Assembly (NCBI GenBank): GCA_963848475.1
Contig: CAWKDW010000021.1
Coordinates: 124,001 to 188,000 of the forward strand
DNA length: 64,000 nt
Reading direction: 5' to 3'
Origin: Solirubrobacter sp963848475
Lineage (GTDB): Bacteria > Actinomycetota > Thermoleophilia > Solirubrobacterales > Solirubrobacteraceae
Shown here piece by piece: positions 18,338 through 27,969 of this stretch (position 1 is the first letter of the stretch; every line of letters starts with the position of its first letter). The translations under genes were made by a program, and so were the position numbers. Below the pieces are notes generated by a model. The model was not told where the DNA came from. It did not search any database and saw only the letters and a list, made by a program, of their open reading frames with translations.

Positions 18338-19319
18338 GGAGATGGCGCAGCAGCCGGCGGTGCTGGAGCGGCTGCTGCGGGACTCGGCCGCGGCGATCGC
18401 GGCGGCAGCCGCCGAGATCGAGCGGCGACGGCCGCGTTTCGGCGTGATCGCGGCGCGCGGCTCCTCCGACAACGCCGCCCGCTACGCGCAGCACCTGTTC
18501 GGACGCTTCTGGGGCATGCCGGTCGGGCTGGCGACACCGTCGCTGCACACGTTGTACGAGGCGCCGCTGGACTACCGCGACGCGCTCGTGATCGGCATCT
18601 CGCAGTCGGGCGCCTCACCGGACGTGGCGGGCGTCGTGGCCGCCGCCGCGGCCCAGGGGGCGGTGACGGTGGCGATCACCAACGAGCCGGGCTCGCTGCT
18701 CGGCGCGGCCGCGGACCATGTGATCGACCTGCGGACCGGCCCGGAGCGCTCCGTCGCGGCGACCAAGACCTACACGGCGTCGCTGGGTGCCGTGGCCGCG
18801 CTCTGCGGCGCCGATCCAGACGCGCTGGCCGCGATCCCAGACGCCATGGCGCGCCAGCTCGCGCGCGAGGTTCCGGCCGCCGCCGCCGCGGGCTGGCAGC
18901 GGCTGGCCGTCGTGGGTCGCGGCGTGGCCTACGGAACCGCGTTCGAGGCGGCGCTGAAGCTCTCGGAGCTGACCGGCATGGTGGCCGCGCCGTGGTCGTC
19001 CGCGGACTTCATGCACGGGCCGATCGCGATCGTCGAGCCCGGCTTCCCGATCCTCGCCATCGCGCCCTCCGGGCCGACCGCGCAGGGCATGCGCGAGCTG
19101 CTCGAGGCGGCCCGTGCACGCGGAGCGGAGCTGACGGTGATCTCCGACGACCTGGAGCTGCCGGCGGATCGGCTGATCACGCAGGAGCCGGTGCCGGAGT
19201 GGCTGAGCCCGCTCGTCTCGGTGATCGGCGCTCAGCAGCTTGCGGTCGGCGCCGCCGAGGCACTCGGCCGCGACGTCGATCGCCCGTCGGGCCTGAAGAA
19301 GGTCACGCTCACGTCATGA
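18321..19319 (+). CDS. SIS-domain aminosugar-phosphate isomerase/deaminase (GlmS-like, NagB-II type)
   Basis: A 332-residue protein with tandem SIS domains like the isomerase half of GlmS but without the glutaminase domain. Domain 1 has VIAARGSSDNAARYAQHLF and IGISQSGASPDVAGVV. Domain 2 has GRGVAYGTAFEAALKLSEL and WSSADFMHGPIAI, and the C-terminus has GLKKVTLT, the GlmS C-tail type. Proteins of this build act as glucosamine-6-phosphate deaminases (NagB-II). Sitting directly on nagA, it should convert the NagA product to fructose-6-phosphate. The GTG at 18321 overlaps the corrected nagA end. It is convergent with potC, 2 bp apart. Confidence 0.85.
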   Translation: MSLAREEMAQQPAVLERLLRDSAAAIAAAAAEIERRRPRFGVIAARGSSDNAARYAQHLFGRFWGMPVGLATPSLHTLYEAPLDYRDALVIGISQSGASPDVAGVVAAAAAQGAVTVAITNEPGSLLGAAADHVIDLRTGPERSVAATKTYTASLGAVAALCGADPDALAAIPDAMARQLAREVPAAAAAGWQRLAVVGRGVAYGTAFEAALKLSELTGMVAAPWSSADFMHGPIAIVEPGFPILAIAPSGPTAQGMRELLEAARARGAELTVISDDLELPADRLITQEPVPEWLSPLVSVIGAQQLAVGAAEALGRDVDRPSGLKKVTLTS

Positions 19320-19321
19320 GT

Positions 19322-20198
19322 TCAGTCGTCGGCCCGAGCGCGGTCGCGCCGGGCCAGCGAGCGTTGGACCATCAGGTTGATGCCCATCAGCACCAGCACG
19401 GCGATCAGGAGCATCGTCGCGAGCACGTTGACCTCGGCGGGGACGCCCTGGCGGGTGGCGCCGAAGATGAACAGCGGGAACGTCTGCGTCTGGCCGGCGT
19501 TGAACGACGTGATCACGTAGTCGTCGAAGGAGATCGCCGCGGCCAGCATCGCCGCGGCGGCGACGCCGGGCGCGATCATCGGCAAGGTGATTTTTCGGAA
19601 CGTCACCCATTCGGTCGCGCCCGAGGTCCATCGAGGCCTCCTCGATGTGGCGGTCCATGCCCTCCAATCGCGCTTTCACCGTGACCACGACGTAGGACAC
19701 GGTGAACATCACGTGGGCGATCACGATCGTGACGAAGCCCGTGTTGATGTTCAGCGTGAGGAACATGCCGAGCAGCGCCGCGCCGAGGACGACCTCGGGC
19801 GAGGACAGCGGCATGAAGACGAAGAAGTCGACCGTCGAGCGCCCGCGGAAGCGGTAGCGCACGAGCGCCATCGCCATGAAGGTGCCCAGCACGACCGCGA
19901 TCAGCGTTGAGATGATCGCGATCTCGACCGAGTTGATCAGCGCCCTCGACAGGTCCGGGTCCGCGAACGGGTGCTGCCAGTGGCGCAGGGTGAAGCCCTC
20001 CCAGGTGAAGTTGAAGCGGCCCTTGTTGTCGTTGAACGAGAACAGGACGACGATGAAGACCGGGATGAACAGGTACAGCAGCGCCAGCGCCGACCAGATG
20101 CCGAGCGCCCAGTGGCGCAGCCGGTCGCGCGTGGCGGAGCTGGAGCGCTGCGGGGCGGGGGCGCTGGCCGGCGGCGGCGCGGTCTCGGCGACCGCCAT
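19322..20198 (-). CDS. potC: polyamine ABC transporter permease PotC (single frameshift)
   Basis: Second inner-membrane permease of a spermidine/putrescine-type importer. About six transmembrane helices are visible, starting WALGIWSALALLYLFIPVFIVV. The frame breaks near 19619, inside the EAA loop that docks on the ATPase. Dropping one base gives EEASMDLGATEWVTFRKITLP, an exact EAA motif, and continues to a normal C-terminus ending RRDRARADD at 19322. Corrected length is about 291 residues. It is last in potA-potD-potB-potC and starts immediately after the potB stop. Confidence 0.88.
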
Positions 20199-21062
20199 CT
20201 AGATCGCCGCCTCGGTCAGGTTCTGGGCGCCGAGCAGACGGGCGTAGAGGAAGATCCCGATCAGGATGAACAGCATCAGCGTGAACGAGAGCGCCGCGGC
20301 CGTCGGGTAGTCGAGGATGTTCAGGAACTTCGACTGGATGACGTTGCCGATCATGTACTGCTTCGGCGTCCCCAGCAGCGCGGCGTTGATGAAGTCACCA
20401 CAGGCCGGGATGAAGGTCAGCAGCGAGCCGGCGAAGATGCCGGGCGCGGCCAGCGGCAGCGTCACCTTGCGAAACGCCGTCGCGCGCGACGCGTAGAGAT
20501 CCGTGGCCGCCTCGAGCAGGCGCCGGTCGATCTTCTCCAGCGCCACGTACAGCGGCAGCGCCATGAACGGCAGGAAGTTGTAGGTGATGCCGGCGATCAC
20601 CGCGGTGCTGGTGGCCAGCAGGCGTTGGTCGTCGCCGAGCACGCCGATCCGCTGCAGCGCGTTGACGACCGTTCCGTCGTCGGACAGGATCAGCTGCCAC
20701 GCCACCGTGCGCAGCACGTAGGACATGAAGAACGGCAGGATGATCAGCAGCAGGATCAGGCCCCGCCAGCGGCCGGCGTGGAACGCCGCGAAGTAGGCCA
20801 GCGGGAAGGCGATGATCAGGCACAGCAGCGTGGCGATCCCGGAGTAGACGATCGAGCGCCCGAACTGCGTCTTGTAGTCCGAGATCGCGTTCCAGTAGGT
20901 GTCGAACGCCCACGTGAACGTGTAGCCGTTCTCGGGATCGCCGCTCATCAGCGAGACGCTCGCCTGGTTGAGCAGCGGGTAGAGGAAGAAGATCAGCAGC
21001 CACAGCAGGCCGGGGCCGAGGAACAGCCAAGGGAGAAGCTTGCGGCGGCGTTCGAGGCTCAT
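20199..21062 (-). CDS. potB: polyamine ABC transporter permease PotB
   Basis: First permease of the importer, 287 residues and intact. The N-terminus KLLPWLFLGPGLLWLLIFFLYPL is the usual first helix. About six helices follow, with the EAA motif LLEAATDLYASRATAFRKVTLPLAAPG about two-thirds along. The gene abuts potD (stop 21063) and potC (start 20198) with no spacing, so all are on one message. It shares the BPD_transp_1 architecture of PotB/PotH. Confidence 0.92.
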   Translation of the reverse strand: MSLERRRKLLPWLFLGPGLLWLLIFFLYPLLNQASVSLMSGDPENGYTFTWAFDTYWNAISDYKTQFGRSIVYSGIATLLCLIIAFPLAYFAAFHAGRWRGLILLLIILPFFMSYVLRTVAWQLILSDDGTVVNALQRIGVLGDDQRLLATSTAVIAGITYNFLPFMALPLYVALEKIDRRLLEAATDLYASRATAFRKVTLPLAAPGIFAGSLLTFIPACGDFINAALLGTPKQYMIGNVIQSKFLNILDYPTAAALSFTLMLFILIGIFLYARLLGAQNLTEAAI

Positions 21063-22221
21063 TTACGCGCCCGTCACCTTCGCCATCGCCGTCTTCATCG
21101 TGCGCTCGTCGGCGTCCGACAGCGCCGGGTAGGGATGCAGCTTCTCGCGGATCTCGTCGGGCGGGAAGATCAGCGGGTTGTTGGCGATGTCGGGATCGGT
21201 CTTCTCGACGATCTCCCTGATGCCGTTCACGGGCGAGAGGTAGTTCACGTAGATCGCGATCTTGGCCGCGATCTCCGGCTCGTAGACGAAGTTCATCATC
21301 GTCTCCGCCGCGTAGGCGTGCTCCGCCTTGGCGGGAATCATCATGTTGTCGGTGAAGAAGATCGCGCCCTCGTCGGGGTAGACGAACTTCAGGTCCGGGT
21401 TGTCGCTCTGCAGCTGGACGATGTCGCCGGAGTAGGCCAGCGCGACCCAGATGTTGCCCTTGGTCAGGTCGCTGGAGTAGTCGTTGCCGGTGAAGCGGCG
21501 GAACTGGCCGGCGTCGTTGGCCTTCCCGATCTTCTCGATCGCGGCGAGGATCTGATCGATCTTGGCCGTCGTCGGGTCGATGCCCATGCCCAGCAGCGTC
21601 GATGACGCCGAGTCATAGGGCTCCGACAGCATCGTCACCCGGCCCTTGAAAGCTGGGTCGAAGAGGTCGTTGATCGAGTTCAGCTCGCGCCCGGTCTTCT
21701 TCGGGTTGTAGCCGAGTCCGACGGCGCCCGACTGCCAGGGCACGGTGTACTGGCGCTTCTTGTCGTACGGAATCGTCCTCAGGTTGTCGACGAGGTTCTT
21801 GACGACGTTCGGCAGGTTCTTCTTGTCGAGCGGCTCGACGTAGCGGTTGCGCACCCATTTGACTCGCCATCGGGTCCGTCAGCACCACGATGTCGCGTCC
21901 GATCGACTGGTTGGCCGTCAGCTGCTGGCGGACCTTGCCGTAGAACTCGTCGTTGTCGTTGATGTCCTCGACGTACTTGACGTGCCCGCCGAGCTGCTTG
22001 TCGAAGGTCTTCAGGACCTTCTTGTCGATGTAGAGCGGCCAGTTGGAGAACGTCCAGTCGCCGATCGCGACCTTCGGGTGCGTGATCTCGGGGATCGGGG
22101 TCGCGGCCTTGCTGGCCCGCTCGAGCGTCCCCTCGATCCCGCAGCCGGCCAGCGAACTGGCCAGCGCCAGCGAGCCGGCGCGGCCGAGGAACACCCGGCG
22201 TGTGTGTCGCGGATCAGCCAC
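21063..22221 (-). CDS. potD: polyamine-binding lipoprotein PotD (single frameshift)
   Basis: Extracellular substrate-binding protein. The N-terminus combines a twin-Arg-like HTRRVFLGRAG with a lipobox LASSLAGC, so it is probably a lipidated, possibly Tat-exported protein. The PotD family is shown by DWTFSNWPLYID, YVEDINDNDEFYGKV and IVVLTDPMAS. The frame breaks near 21860; dropping one A gives SQWVRNRYVEPLDKKNLPN and the rest of the protein (YTVPWQSGAVGLGYNPKKTG). Corrected length is about 385 residues. The GTG at 22219-22221 overlaps the potA end by 8 bp. Confidence 0.88.
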
Positions 22222-23327
22222 GTGCCACCACGAACGTGTGCTCGGGGTTCCACGCCAGCTGCACCTCGCGGCCGACGCCGAGCGCCGTCAGGCTCCGAGC
22301 CGCTCGTGTTCTGCGTGAACACGTTGAGCTCCTCACCGCCGGCGGTGTGGATGACGTACTGGATCGAGACGCCGAGGAAGGCGGCCACGACGACCTTGCC
22401 GCGGAGGACGTTGGAGCCGTCGGGGACGGCCTCGCCGGCGGGCACGAGCGTGATCTTCTCCGGCCGCACGCCGATGCGCACGTCGTCGGAGCCGTGCGGG
22501 CCGCAGCGCTCCGAGAGCACGTTGAGGTCGGCGCCGTCGTGCGTCTGGACCTTGGTGTGGCCGTTGTTGACGGCGCTCACGCGCGCGTCGACGAGGTTCG
22601 AGATGCCGAGGAAGTTGGCCACGAAGGCGGTCTGCGGGCGCTCGTAGAGGTCGGTCGCGCTGCCGGCCTGCTCGATCTTGCCGCCGTTCATCACCGCGAT
22701 CGTGTCGGCCATGGTCATGGCCTCCTCCTGGTCGTGCGTGACGTGCACGAAGGTGATCCCGATGTCCTGCTGGATCCGCTTGAGCTCGATCTGCAGCTGC
22801 TTGCGCAGGCGCAGGTCGAGCGCGCCGAGCGGCTCGTCGAGCAGCAGCGCGCGCGGCCGGTTGACCAGCGCGCGGGCGAGCGCGACGCGCTGCTGCTGGC
22901 CGCCGGAGAGCTGCGCGGGCTTGCGCTTGGCCAGATGGCCGAGTTGGACGAGCTCGAGCGCGTCGGACGCGCGCTTGCGGACCTCGTCCTTGGAGACCTT
23001 CTTGCGCTCGAGGCCGAACGCGACGTTCTTCTCGACGCTCAGGTGCGGGAACAGCGCGTAGGACTGAAAGACGGTGTTGACGTCGCGCTTGTAGGGCGGT
23101 TGGTTGGTGACCTCGGCGCCGCCGAGGAAGACGCGGCCCGACGTCGGGTTCTCGAACCCGCCGATCATCCGCAGCGTCGTGGTCTTGCCGCAGCCCGACG
23201 GGCCGAGCATGGCGAAGAAGTTCCCGCGCGGGATCGAGAGCGTGAGGTCGTCGACCGCCGTCATGTCGGCGAAGCGCTTGCTCACACCCTCCAGATGGAT
23301 GTCGGCCTCGGCCTGCGTGTCTGCCAC
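22214..23327 (-). CDS. potA: polyamine ABC transporter ATP-binding protein PotA (frameshift near 3' end)
   Basis: ATPase of the importer. It has Walker A GPSGCGKTTTLRM, Q-loop FQSYALFPHLSV, signature LSGGQQQRVALARAL, Walker B RALLLDEPLGALD and switch His in VTHDQEEA. A C-terminal TOBE domain follows (RIGVRPEKITLV). The frame breaks near 22291; dropping one base gives LTALGVGREVQLAWNPEHTF and a TGA at 22214, the proper TOBE end. Corrected length is about 370 residues. The GTG start at 23327 is preceded by AAGGAG at good spacing. It is first gene of the pot operon and divergent from the PucR gene. Confidence 0.9.
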
Positions 23328-23429
23328 CCTCACTCCTTCTCTCTGACCGTCGCCCACCTTTCCGGTTACGGGGAAGGCCCGCAATGGACAGTGGGTCGGA
23401 TGTTCCGCAATGATGCATGACGGACCGTC

Positions 23430-25073
23430 ATGCTGAGCCTTGCCGATGTGTTGGACCTGCCCGTCGTGCGGCGGGCGCTGCCGGAGTTGGTCATCGGCGA
23501 TGGCGCTCTGGAGCGTGAGATCCGCTGGGCGCACGTGATCGAGATGCCCGACCCCGACGACCTGCTCAAGGGCGGCGAGCTCGTGCTGACCACCGGGTTG
23601 GGAGCGGGCGCGGAAGCGGCGCACCAGGCCGCCTGGACCGCGTCGCTGATCGCGCAGGGGCTGGCGGCGCTCGCGGTCGAGCTCGGTTCGAGCTGGCGCG
23701 AGGTCCCCGCGCCGGTGATCGCCGCCTGCGCGCGAGCCGGCGTGCCGGTGGTGGCCTTCCATCGCCCGGTCCGCTTCATCGAGATCACCGAGGCGGTGCA
23801 CAGCGAGGTCGTCAACGCCCAGTTCGCGCTGCTCGCGCGCGGGGAGGAGATCCACCGCCGCTTCACCGAGCTGATCCTCCAGGGCCGCGGCGTACCCGAG
23901 ATCCTCGCCGAGCTGACCGCCGCCGTCGGCAACCCGGTCGTGCTCGAGGACGCGGGCGGCTCGCTCGTCTACTACGTGAGCGGCCCGCACGGCGACGATC
24001 TGGCGCTGTCGGCATGGACGGACGTACACCGCGCGGAGGACCGCGGCGAGAGCGCCGAGGGCATGTTCGCGGTCGAGGTGCGGCTGCTGGACTCCTCCTG
24101 GGGCCGGCTGCTCGCGCTCGCGCTGGAGAACCCGCTGGACGACTTCGACCGCGTGGCCGTGGAGCGCGCGGCGCTGGCGGTCGCGATCGGGCTCATGGCC
24201 CAGCAGCACGACGAGCAGCTGCGGGCGCGCTCGCGCGGCGCGTTTCTCTCCGACCTCGCCGACGGGCGCGTGGAGGAGGGCGACGCGCGCCGCCGCGCGG
24301 AGGCGCTCGGCATGCTCTCGACGCTGCCCGCCCGCGGGCTGCTGCTGCCGGTGGTCGCCACCTGGCGCGCCCCGTCGTTCGCCCGGCGGCGCGTGGGGGA
24401 GTCCGGTGAGGCGCGCGTCGCCGACGGGATCACGTGGACGCGGCTCTCCGGCGATCTGCGCACCGCGCTCTCCTCGACCGGGCTCGCCGTCCTGATGGGC
24501 CCCCGCGACGTCGACCTGCTGGTCCTGCTCGCGCTCGGTGCCCGCGGCTACGACGTCGCCCTGGCCGAGCACATCGCGCACCTCTTCCACGGCGCGCTGG
24601 ACCGTCACGGGCTCGGCCCGGCCGACGCGGCGCTGGCGATCGGCGCGCCCGCGGACAGCTGGGTCAACGTGGGGCAGGGGCTGCGGCGGGTGCGCCGCTC
24701 GGCCGGTGCCGCGACCGCCCTGCCGGTCGCACGCTGGCACGATGCGCGCCGCCCCGGCGTCGCCGACTTCCTCCACGACCTGCGCGACACGCCCGAACTC
24801 GACGCGTTCATCGAGGAGCAACTCGGCCCGCTGCTGGCGGACACGACGCCGCGGGCGCGCGCGCTGCTGGAGACGCTGGAGGCCTATCTCGCCGCCGGCG
24901 GGCGCAAGGCCGAGGCCGCCCGGGCGCTGCATCTGGAGCGCCAGTCGCTGTACCTGCGGCTGCGCCGGATCGAGGAGGCGCTGGACGTCTCACTCGACGA
25001 CGAGGACGTGATGCTCGGCCTGCATCTCGCGGTCCGGGCGATGCGCTTCCGACGCCGCGGCGTCCGCCCTTGA
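23430..25073 (+). CDS. PucR family transcriptional regulator
   Basis: A 547-residue regulator. The N-terminal purine-catabolism/PucR domain spans roughly 5-130 (MLSLADVLDLPVVRRALPEL, HVIEMPDPDDLLKGGELVLTTG). A GGDEF-like central region follows (about 290-420). The C-terminal HTH_30 helix-turn-helix is at about 480-545 (LLETLEAYLAAGGRKAEAARALHLERQSLYLRLRRI). PucR proteins respond to nitrogen metabolites, and several control polyamine or GABA catabolism. It lies between the divergent pot operon and the downstream amine-catabolic genes, so control of both is the natural inference. It is intact. Confidence 0.9.
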   Translation: MLSLADVLDLPVVRRALPELVIGDGALEREIRWAHVIEMPDPDDLLKGGELVLTTGLGAGAEAAHQAAWTASLIAQGLAALAVELGSSWREVPAPVIAACARAGVPVVAFHRPVRFIEITEAVHSEVVNAQFALLARGEEIHRRFTELILQGRGVPEILAELTAAVGNPVVLEDAGGSLVYYVSGPHGDDLALSAWTDVHRAEDRGESAEGMFAVEVRLLDSSWGRLLALALENPLDDFDRVAVERAALAVAIGLMAQQHDEQLRARSRGAFLSDLADGRVEEGDARRRAEALGMLSTLPARGLLLPVVATWRAPSFARRRVGESGEARVADGITWTRLSGDLRTALSSTGLAVLMGPRDVDLLVLLALGARGYDVALAEHIAHLFHGALDRHGLGPADAALAIGAPADSWVNVGQGLRRVRRSAGAATALPVARWHDARRPGVADFLHDLRDTPELDAFIEEQLGPLLADTTPRARALLETLEAYLAAGGRKAEAARALHLERQSLYLRLRRIEEALDVSLDDEDVMLGLHLAVRAMRFRRRGVRP

Positions 25074-25152
25074 CGTTTTGTCGGACCTGCGCTCGCGGAA
25101 CGCAACACTCCGACTATTGCCGCGATCAGGGGGCGACGGCCAGCATGGCTGC

Positions 25153-26550
25153 ATGACTGTCGCCGACACGGTGGGTACTGACACGCTCCAGGAGCAGGCG
25201 CACCGGCACCTGCTGATGCACTTCACCCGCAACGGCGCCTTCGGGCCCGACGGGAAGCCGCTGCTCGTGCTCGAGCGCGGCGAAGGCGCCTACGTCTTCG
25301 ACACCGAGGGCAATCGCTACTTCGACGGCCTGTCGTCGCTCTTCTGCTGCCAGATCGGGTACTCGTTCGGCGAGGAGATGGCCGCGGTCGCGTCCGCGCA
25401 GCTCTCCACGCTCGCGTTCAACACGAACTGGGCGACCGCGCACCCGCCGGCGATCAAGCTCGCCACCGCGCTCGCCGAGCGCGCGCCCGGCGACCTCAAC
25501 CGCGTCTTCTTCACCAACGGCGGCTCGGAGTCCGTCGAGGCGGCCTGGAAGATCGTCCGCCAGCACTATCTGGCCAAGGGCGAGCCGCAGCGCACGAAGG
25601 CGATCGCACGTGAGATCGCCTACCACGGCGTGACGCTCGGCGCGCTCTCCTTCACCGGCGTGCGGCCGATGAAGGAGCCCTTCGGCGCGGCGCCGATCCC
25701 GGTCGTGCGGATCTCCAACACCAACGGCTACCGCGATCCCGACGCCGAGGACGAGGCCGCGCTGTGCGCGCGGCTGCTCGACGAGGTCGAGCGGACGATC
25801 ATCGAGGCCGGGCCCGAGACCGTGGCGATGCTGATCGCCGAGCCGGTCCAGAACGCCGGCGGCTGCCTCGTTCCGCCCGACGGCTACTGGCCCGGGCTGC
25901 GCGCCTTGTGCGACCAGTACGGCATCGCGCTCGTCGCCGACGAGGTCATCACCGGCTTCGGGCGCATCGGCGAGTGGTTCGCCTCCTCGCGCTACGGCGT
26001 CGCGCCGGACCTGATCACCTGCGCCAAGGGCATCACCTCGGCGTATGCGCCGATGGGCGCCGTGATCGTCAGCGACAAGATCGCCGAGCCTCTGTATGAA
26101 GAGGGCCGGATGCTGATGCACGGCATCACGTTCGCCGGGCATCCCGTGGCGGCGGCGATCGCGCTGCGCAACATCGAGATCTTCGAGCGCGAGGGCGTGC
26201 TCGAGAACGTGCGCGAGCTGGAGCCGGTGCTCGGCGAGCTGCTCGAGGGCATCAAAGCGCGCGTGCCGATCGTCGGCGACGTGCGCGGCGCCGGGTTCTT
26301 CTGGGCGCTGGAGCTCGTGCGCGACGCGTCCGGGGCGCGCTTCTCGGCCGAGGAGCGCGAGAAGCTGCTGCGCGGTTTCATCTCCGGCCGGCTGCTCGAG
26401 GAGGGCCTGATCGCCCGCCCCGACGACCGCGGCGACGCCGTGCTGCACCTCGCCCCGCCGCTGATCAGCACGCGCGAGGAGCTCGCCGAGATGGCCGCGA
26501 AGGCCGAGGCCGTGCTGGCCGACGCATCAGCCCGCTTCTACGAGCACTAA
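25153..26550 (+). CDS. class III PLP aminotransferase, probably polyamine/omega-amino acid type
   Basis: A 465-residue fold-type I enzyme that moves an omega-amino group to an oxo-acid acceptor. It shows FDGLSSLFCCQIGYS, the phosphate-binding NGGSESVEAAWKIVR, and YHGVTLGALSFTG. The catalytic-region DEVITGFGRIGEWF is followed by the PLP-binding Lys in ITCAKGITSAYAPMG. The ATG at 25153 is preferred to an upstream in-frame start because it gives the family-like N-terminus and leaves room for a promoter. Between a PucR regulator and an FAD amine oxidase, next to pot genes, it is likely a putrescine or GABA aminotransferase. Substrate is inferred only from context. Confidence 0.88.
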   Translation: MTVADTVGTDTLQEQAHRHLLMHFTRNGAFGPDGKPLLVLERGEGAYVFDTEGNRYFDGLSSLFCCQIGYSFGEEMAAVASAQLSTLAFNTNWATAHPPAIKLATALAERAPGDLNRVFFTNGGSESVEAAWKIVRQHYLAKGEPQRTKAIAREIAYHGVTLGALSFTGVRPMKEPFGAAPIPVVRISNTNGYRDPDAEDEAALCARLLDEVERTIIEAGPETVAMLIAEPVQNAGGCLVPPDGYWPGLRALCDQYGIALVADEVITGFGRIGEWFASSRYGVAPDLITCAKGITSAYAPMGAVIVSDKIAEPLYEEGRMLMHGITFAGHPVAAAIALRNIEIFEREGVLENVRELEPVLGELLEGIKARVPIVGDVRGAGFFWALELVRDASGARFSAEEREKLLRGFISGRLLEEGLIARPDDRGDAVLHLAPPLISTREELAEMAAKAEAVLADASARFYEH

Positions 26551-27918
26551 GTGGTCCACACCGCCCACGGCTACTGGCTCTCCGAGGCCGGTGGCGTCGA
26601 CCCGGCGCCTGCCCTGGACGGCGACGTCAGCGCCGACGTCGTCGTCATCGGCGGCGGCTACACGGGGCTGTGGACGGCGTGGCAGCTGCGCTTGCGCGGC
26701 GCTTCGGTGGTCGTGCTCGAAGCCGAGCTGTGCGGTCATGGCCCGAGCGGACGCAACGGCGGCTTCTGCGAGACGCTGTGGACGCACCTGCCGTCGCTGG
26801 TCGAGCGCTTCGGCCGCGACCGTGCGATCGAGGTCTGCCAGGCTTCGACGGACAGCGTCGAGGCGATCGGCGCCTGGTGCTCCGAGCAGGGCGTCGACGC
26901 CTGGTTCACCCGCTCCGGCTACGTGATGGCGTCGACCGCACCGGCCCACGACGCGGTTCTCGACGCCATCCTCGCCGTCGCTCCCCGCAGCCGCGTACGT
27001 GAGCTCAACGCCGCGGGCGTCCGCGCCCGCTGCGACTCGCCGCGCTTCCGCCGCGGGCTGTTCGTGGCCGACGATGCCACGGTCCAGCCGGCGCGGCTCG
27101 CGCTCGGCCTGCGGGCGCGGGTGCTCGAGGCCGGCGTGACGATCCACGAGCGCTCGCGGGTGCGGGCCTTGCACGCGGACGGCGGCGGCGTCGTCGCCGA
27201 GTGCTCGGGCGGACGCGTCCGGGCCGGCGCCGCGGTGCTCGCCGTCAACGCCGCCACGCGCGGCTTCCGCCCGCTGCGCGGGCGCATCTCGGTCACCTCG
27301 TCGCACATCGTGCTGACCGAGCCGGTGCCCGACGTGCTCGAGGCGATCGGCTGGACGGGCGGCGAGTGCGTCACCGACGCGCGGACCTTCGTGCACTACT
27401 TCCGCACGACGCGCGACGGCCGCATCCTGTTCGGCTGGGGCGGCGGGCGGCTGGCGCCCGGAGCGCGGTTGGGCGGACGCGTCGAGATCGACGCCGACGT
27501 GGCGGGGGAGACCCACCGCCATCTGGTCGAGATGTTCCCGTCGCTCGCCGGCCGCGCCGTCACCCACGCCTGGGGCGGCCCGATCGACGTCTCACCGAGC
27601 CATCTGCCGCAGATCGGCACGCTCGACGGCGCGCCGGTCCACTACGCGTTCGGCTTCACCGGCAACGGCGTCGGGCCGTCGCATCTGGCGGGCCGGGCGC
27701 TCGCCGCGCTGGCCTCCGGCGAGCCGACCGATCTCGCCGTCGTCGACCCGGAACCCGCACGCGTCCCGCCCGAGCCGTTCGCCTGGGTGGGTGGAATGCT
27801 CGTCCGCCGTGCCTTTTTACGTAAAGAGCGCCTCGAGGTGGACGGCCGAGCCGTCGATCCCCTGACCCGCGCGGTCGCCGCCGCCCCGCGCGCGCTCGGC
27901 ATCCATGTGGCGCGCTAG
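26551..27918 (+). CDS. FAD-dependent amine oxidoreductase (DAO family, PuuB-like)
   Basis: A 455-residue flavoprotein of the D-amino-acid-oxidase superfamily. The FAD Rossmann motif is DVVVIGGGYTGLWTAWQL (about 28-45), then VVVLEAELCGHGPSGRNGGF, the SGRNGGF being typical of gamma-glutamylputrescine oxidase and related enzymes. The C-terminal FAD segment is YAFGFTGNGVGPSHLAGRAL. The GTG start directly follows the aminotransferase TAA, so the two are co-translated. No gamma-glutamylputrescine synthetase is in the window; the true substrate could be free putrescine, its glutamyl form, or another amine. Confidence 0.85.
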   Translation: MVHTAHGYWLSEAGGVDPAPALDGDVSADVVVIGGGYTGLWTAWQLRLRGASVVVLEAELCGHGPSGRNGGFCETLWTHLPSLVERFGRDRAIEVCQASTDSVEAIGAWCSEQGVDAWFTRSGYVMASTAPAHDAVLDAILAVAPRSRVRELNAAGVRARCDSPRFRRGLFVADDATVQPARLALGLRARVLEAGVTIHERSRVRALHADGGGVVAECSGGRVRAGAAVLAVNAATRGFRPLRGRISVTSSHIVLTEPVPDVLEAIGWTGGECVTDARTFVHYFRTTRDGRILFGWGGGRLAPGARLGGRVEIDADVAGETHRHLVEMFPSLAGRAVTHAWGGPIDVSPSHLPQIGTLDGAPVHYAFGFTGNGVGPSHLAGRALAALASGEPTDLAVVDPEPARVPPEPFAWVGGMLVRRAFLRKERLEVDGRAVDPLTRAVAAAPRALGIHVAR

Positions 27919-27969
27919 TTCCGAGGGGTGTCGGGCCAGAGGGACACGGAGTTCCTCTAGGGTCGCGCG

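Noticed and set aside
15751..18618. Very long minus-strand open frame extending past the HD-GYP start over nagA
   Set aside because: Only the part up to 17184 has family motifs; the rest is antisense to nagA, a GC-rich shadow frame.
22011..24932. Long minus-strand frame joining potA to sequence over the PucR gene
   Set aside because: The part above 23327 is antisense to PucR; a GTG with AAGGAG marks the real potA start.
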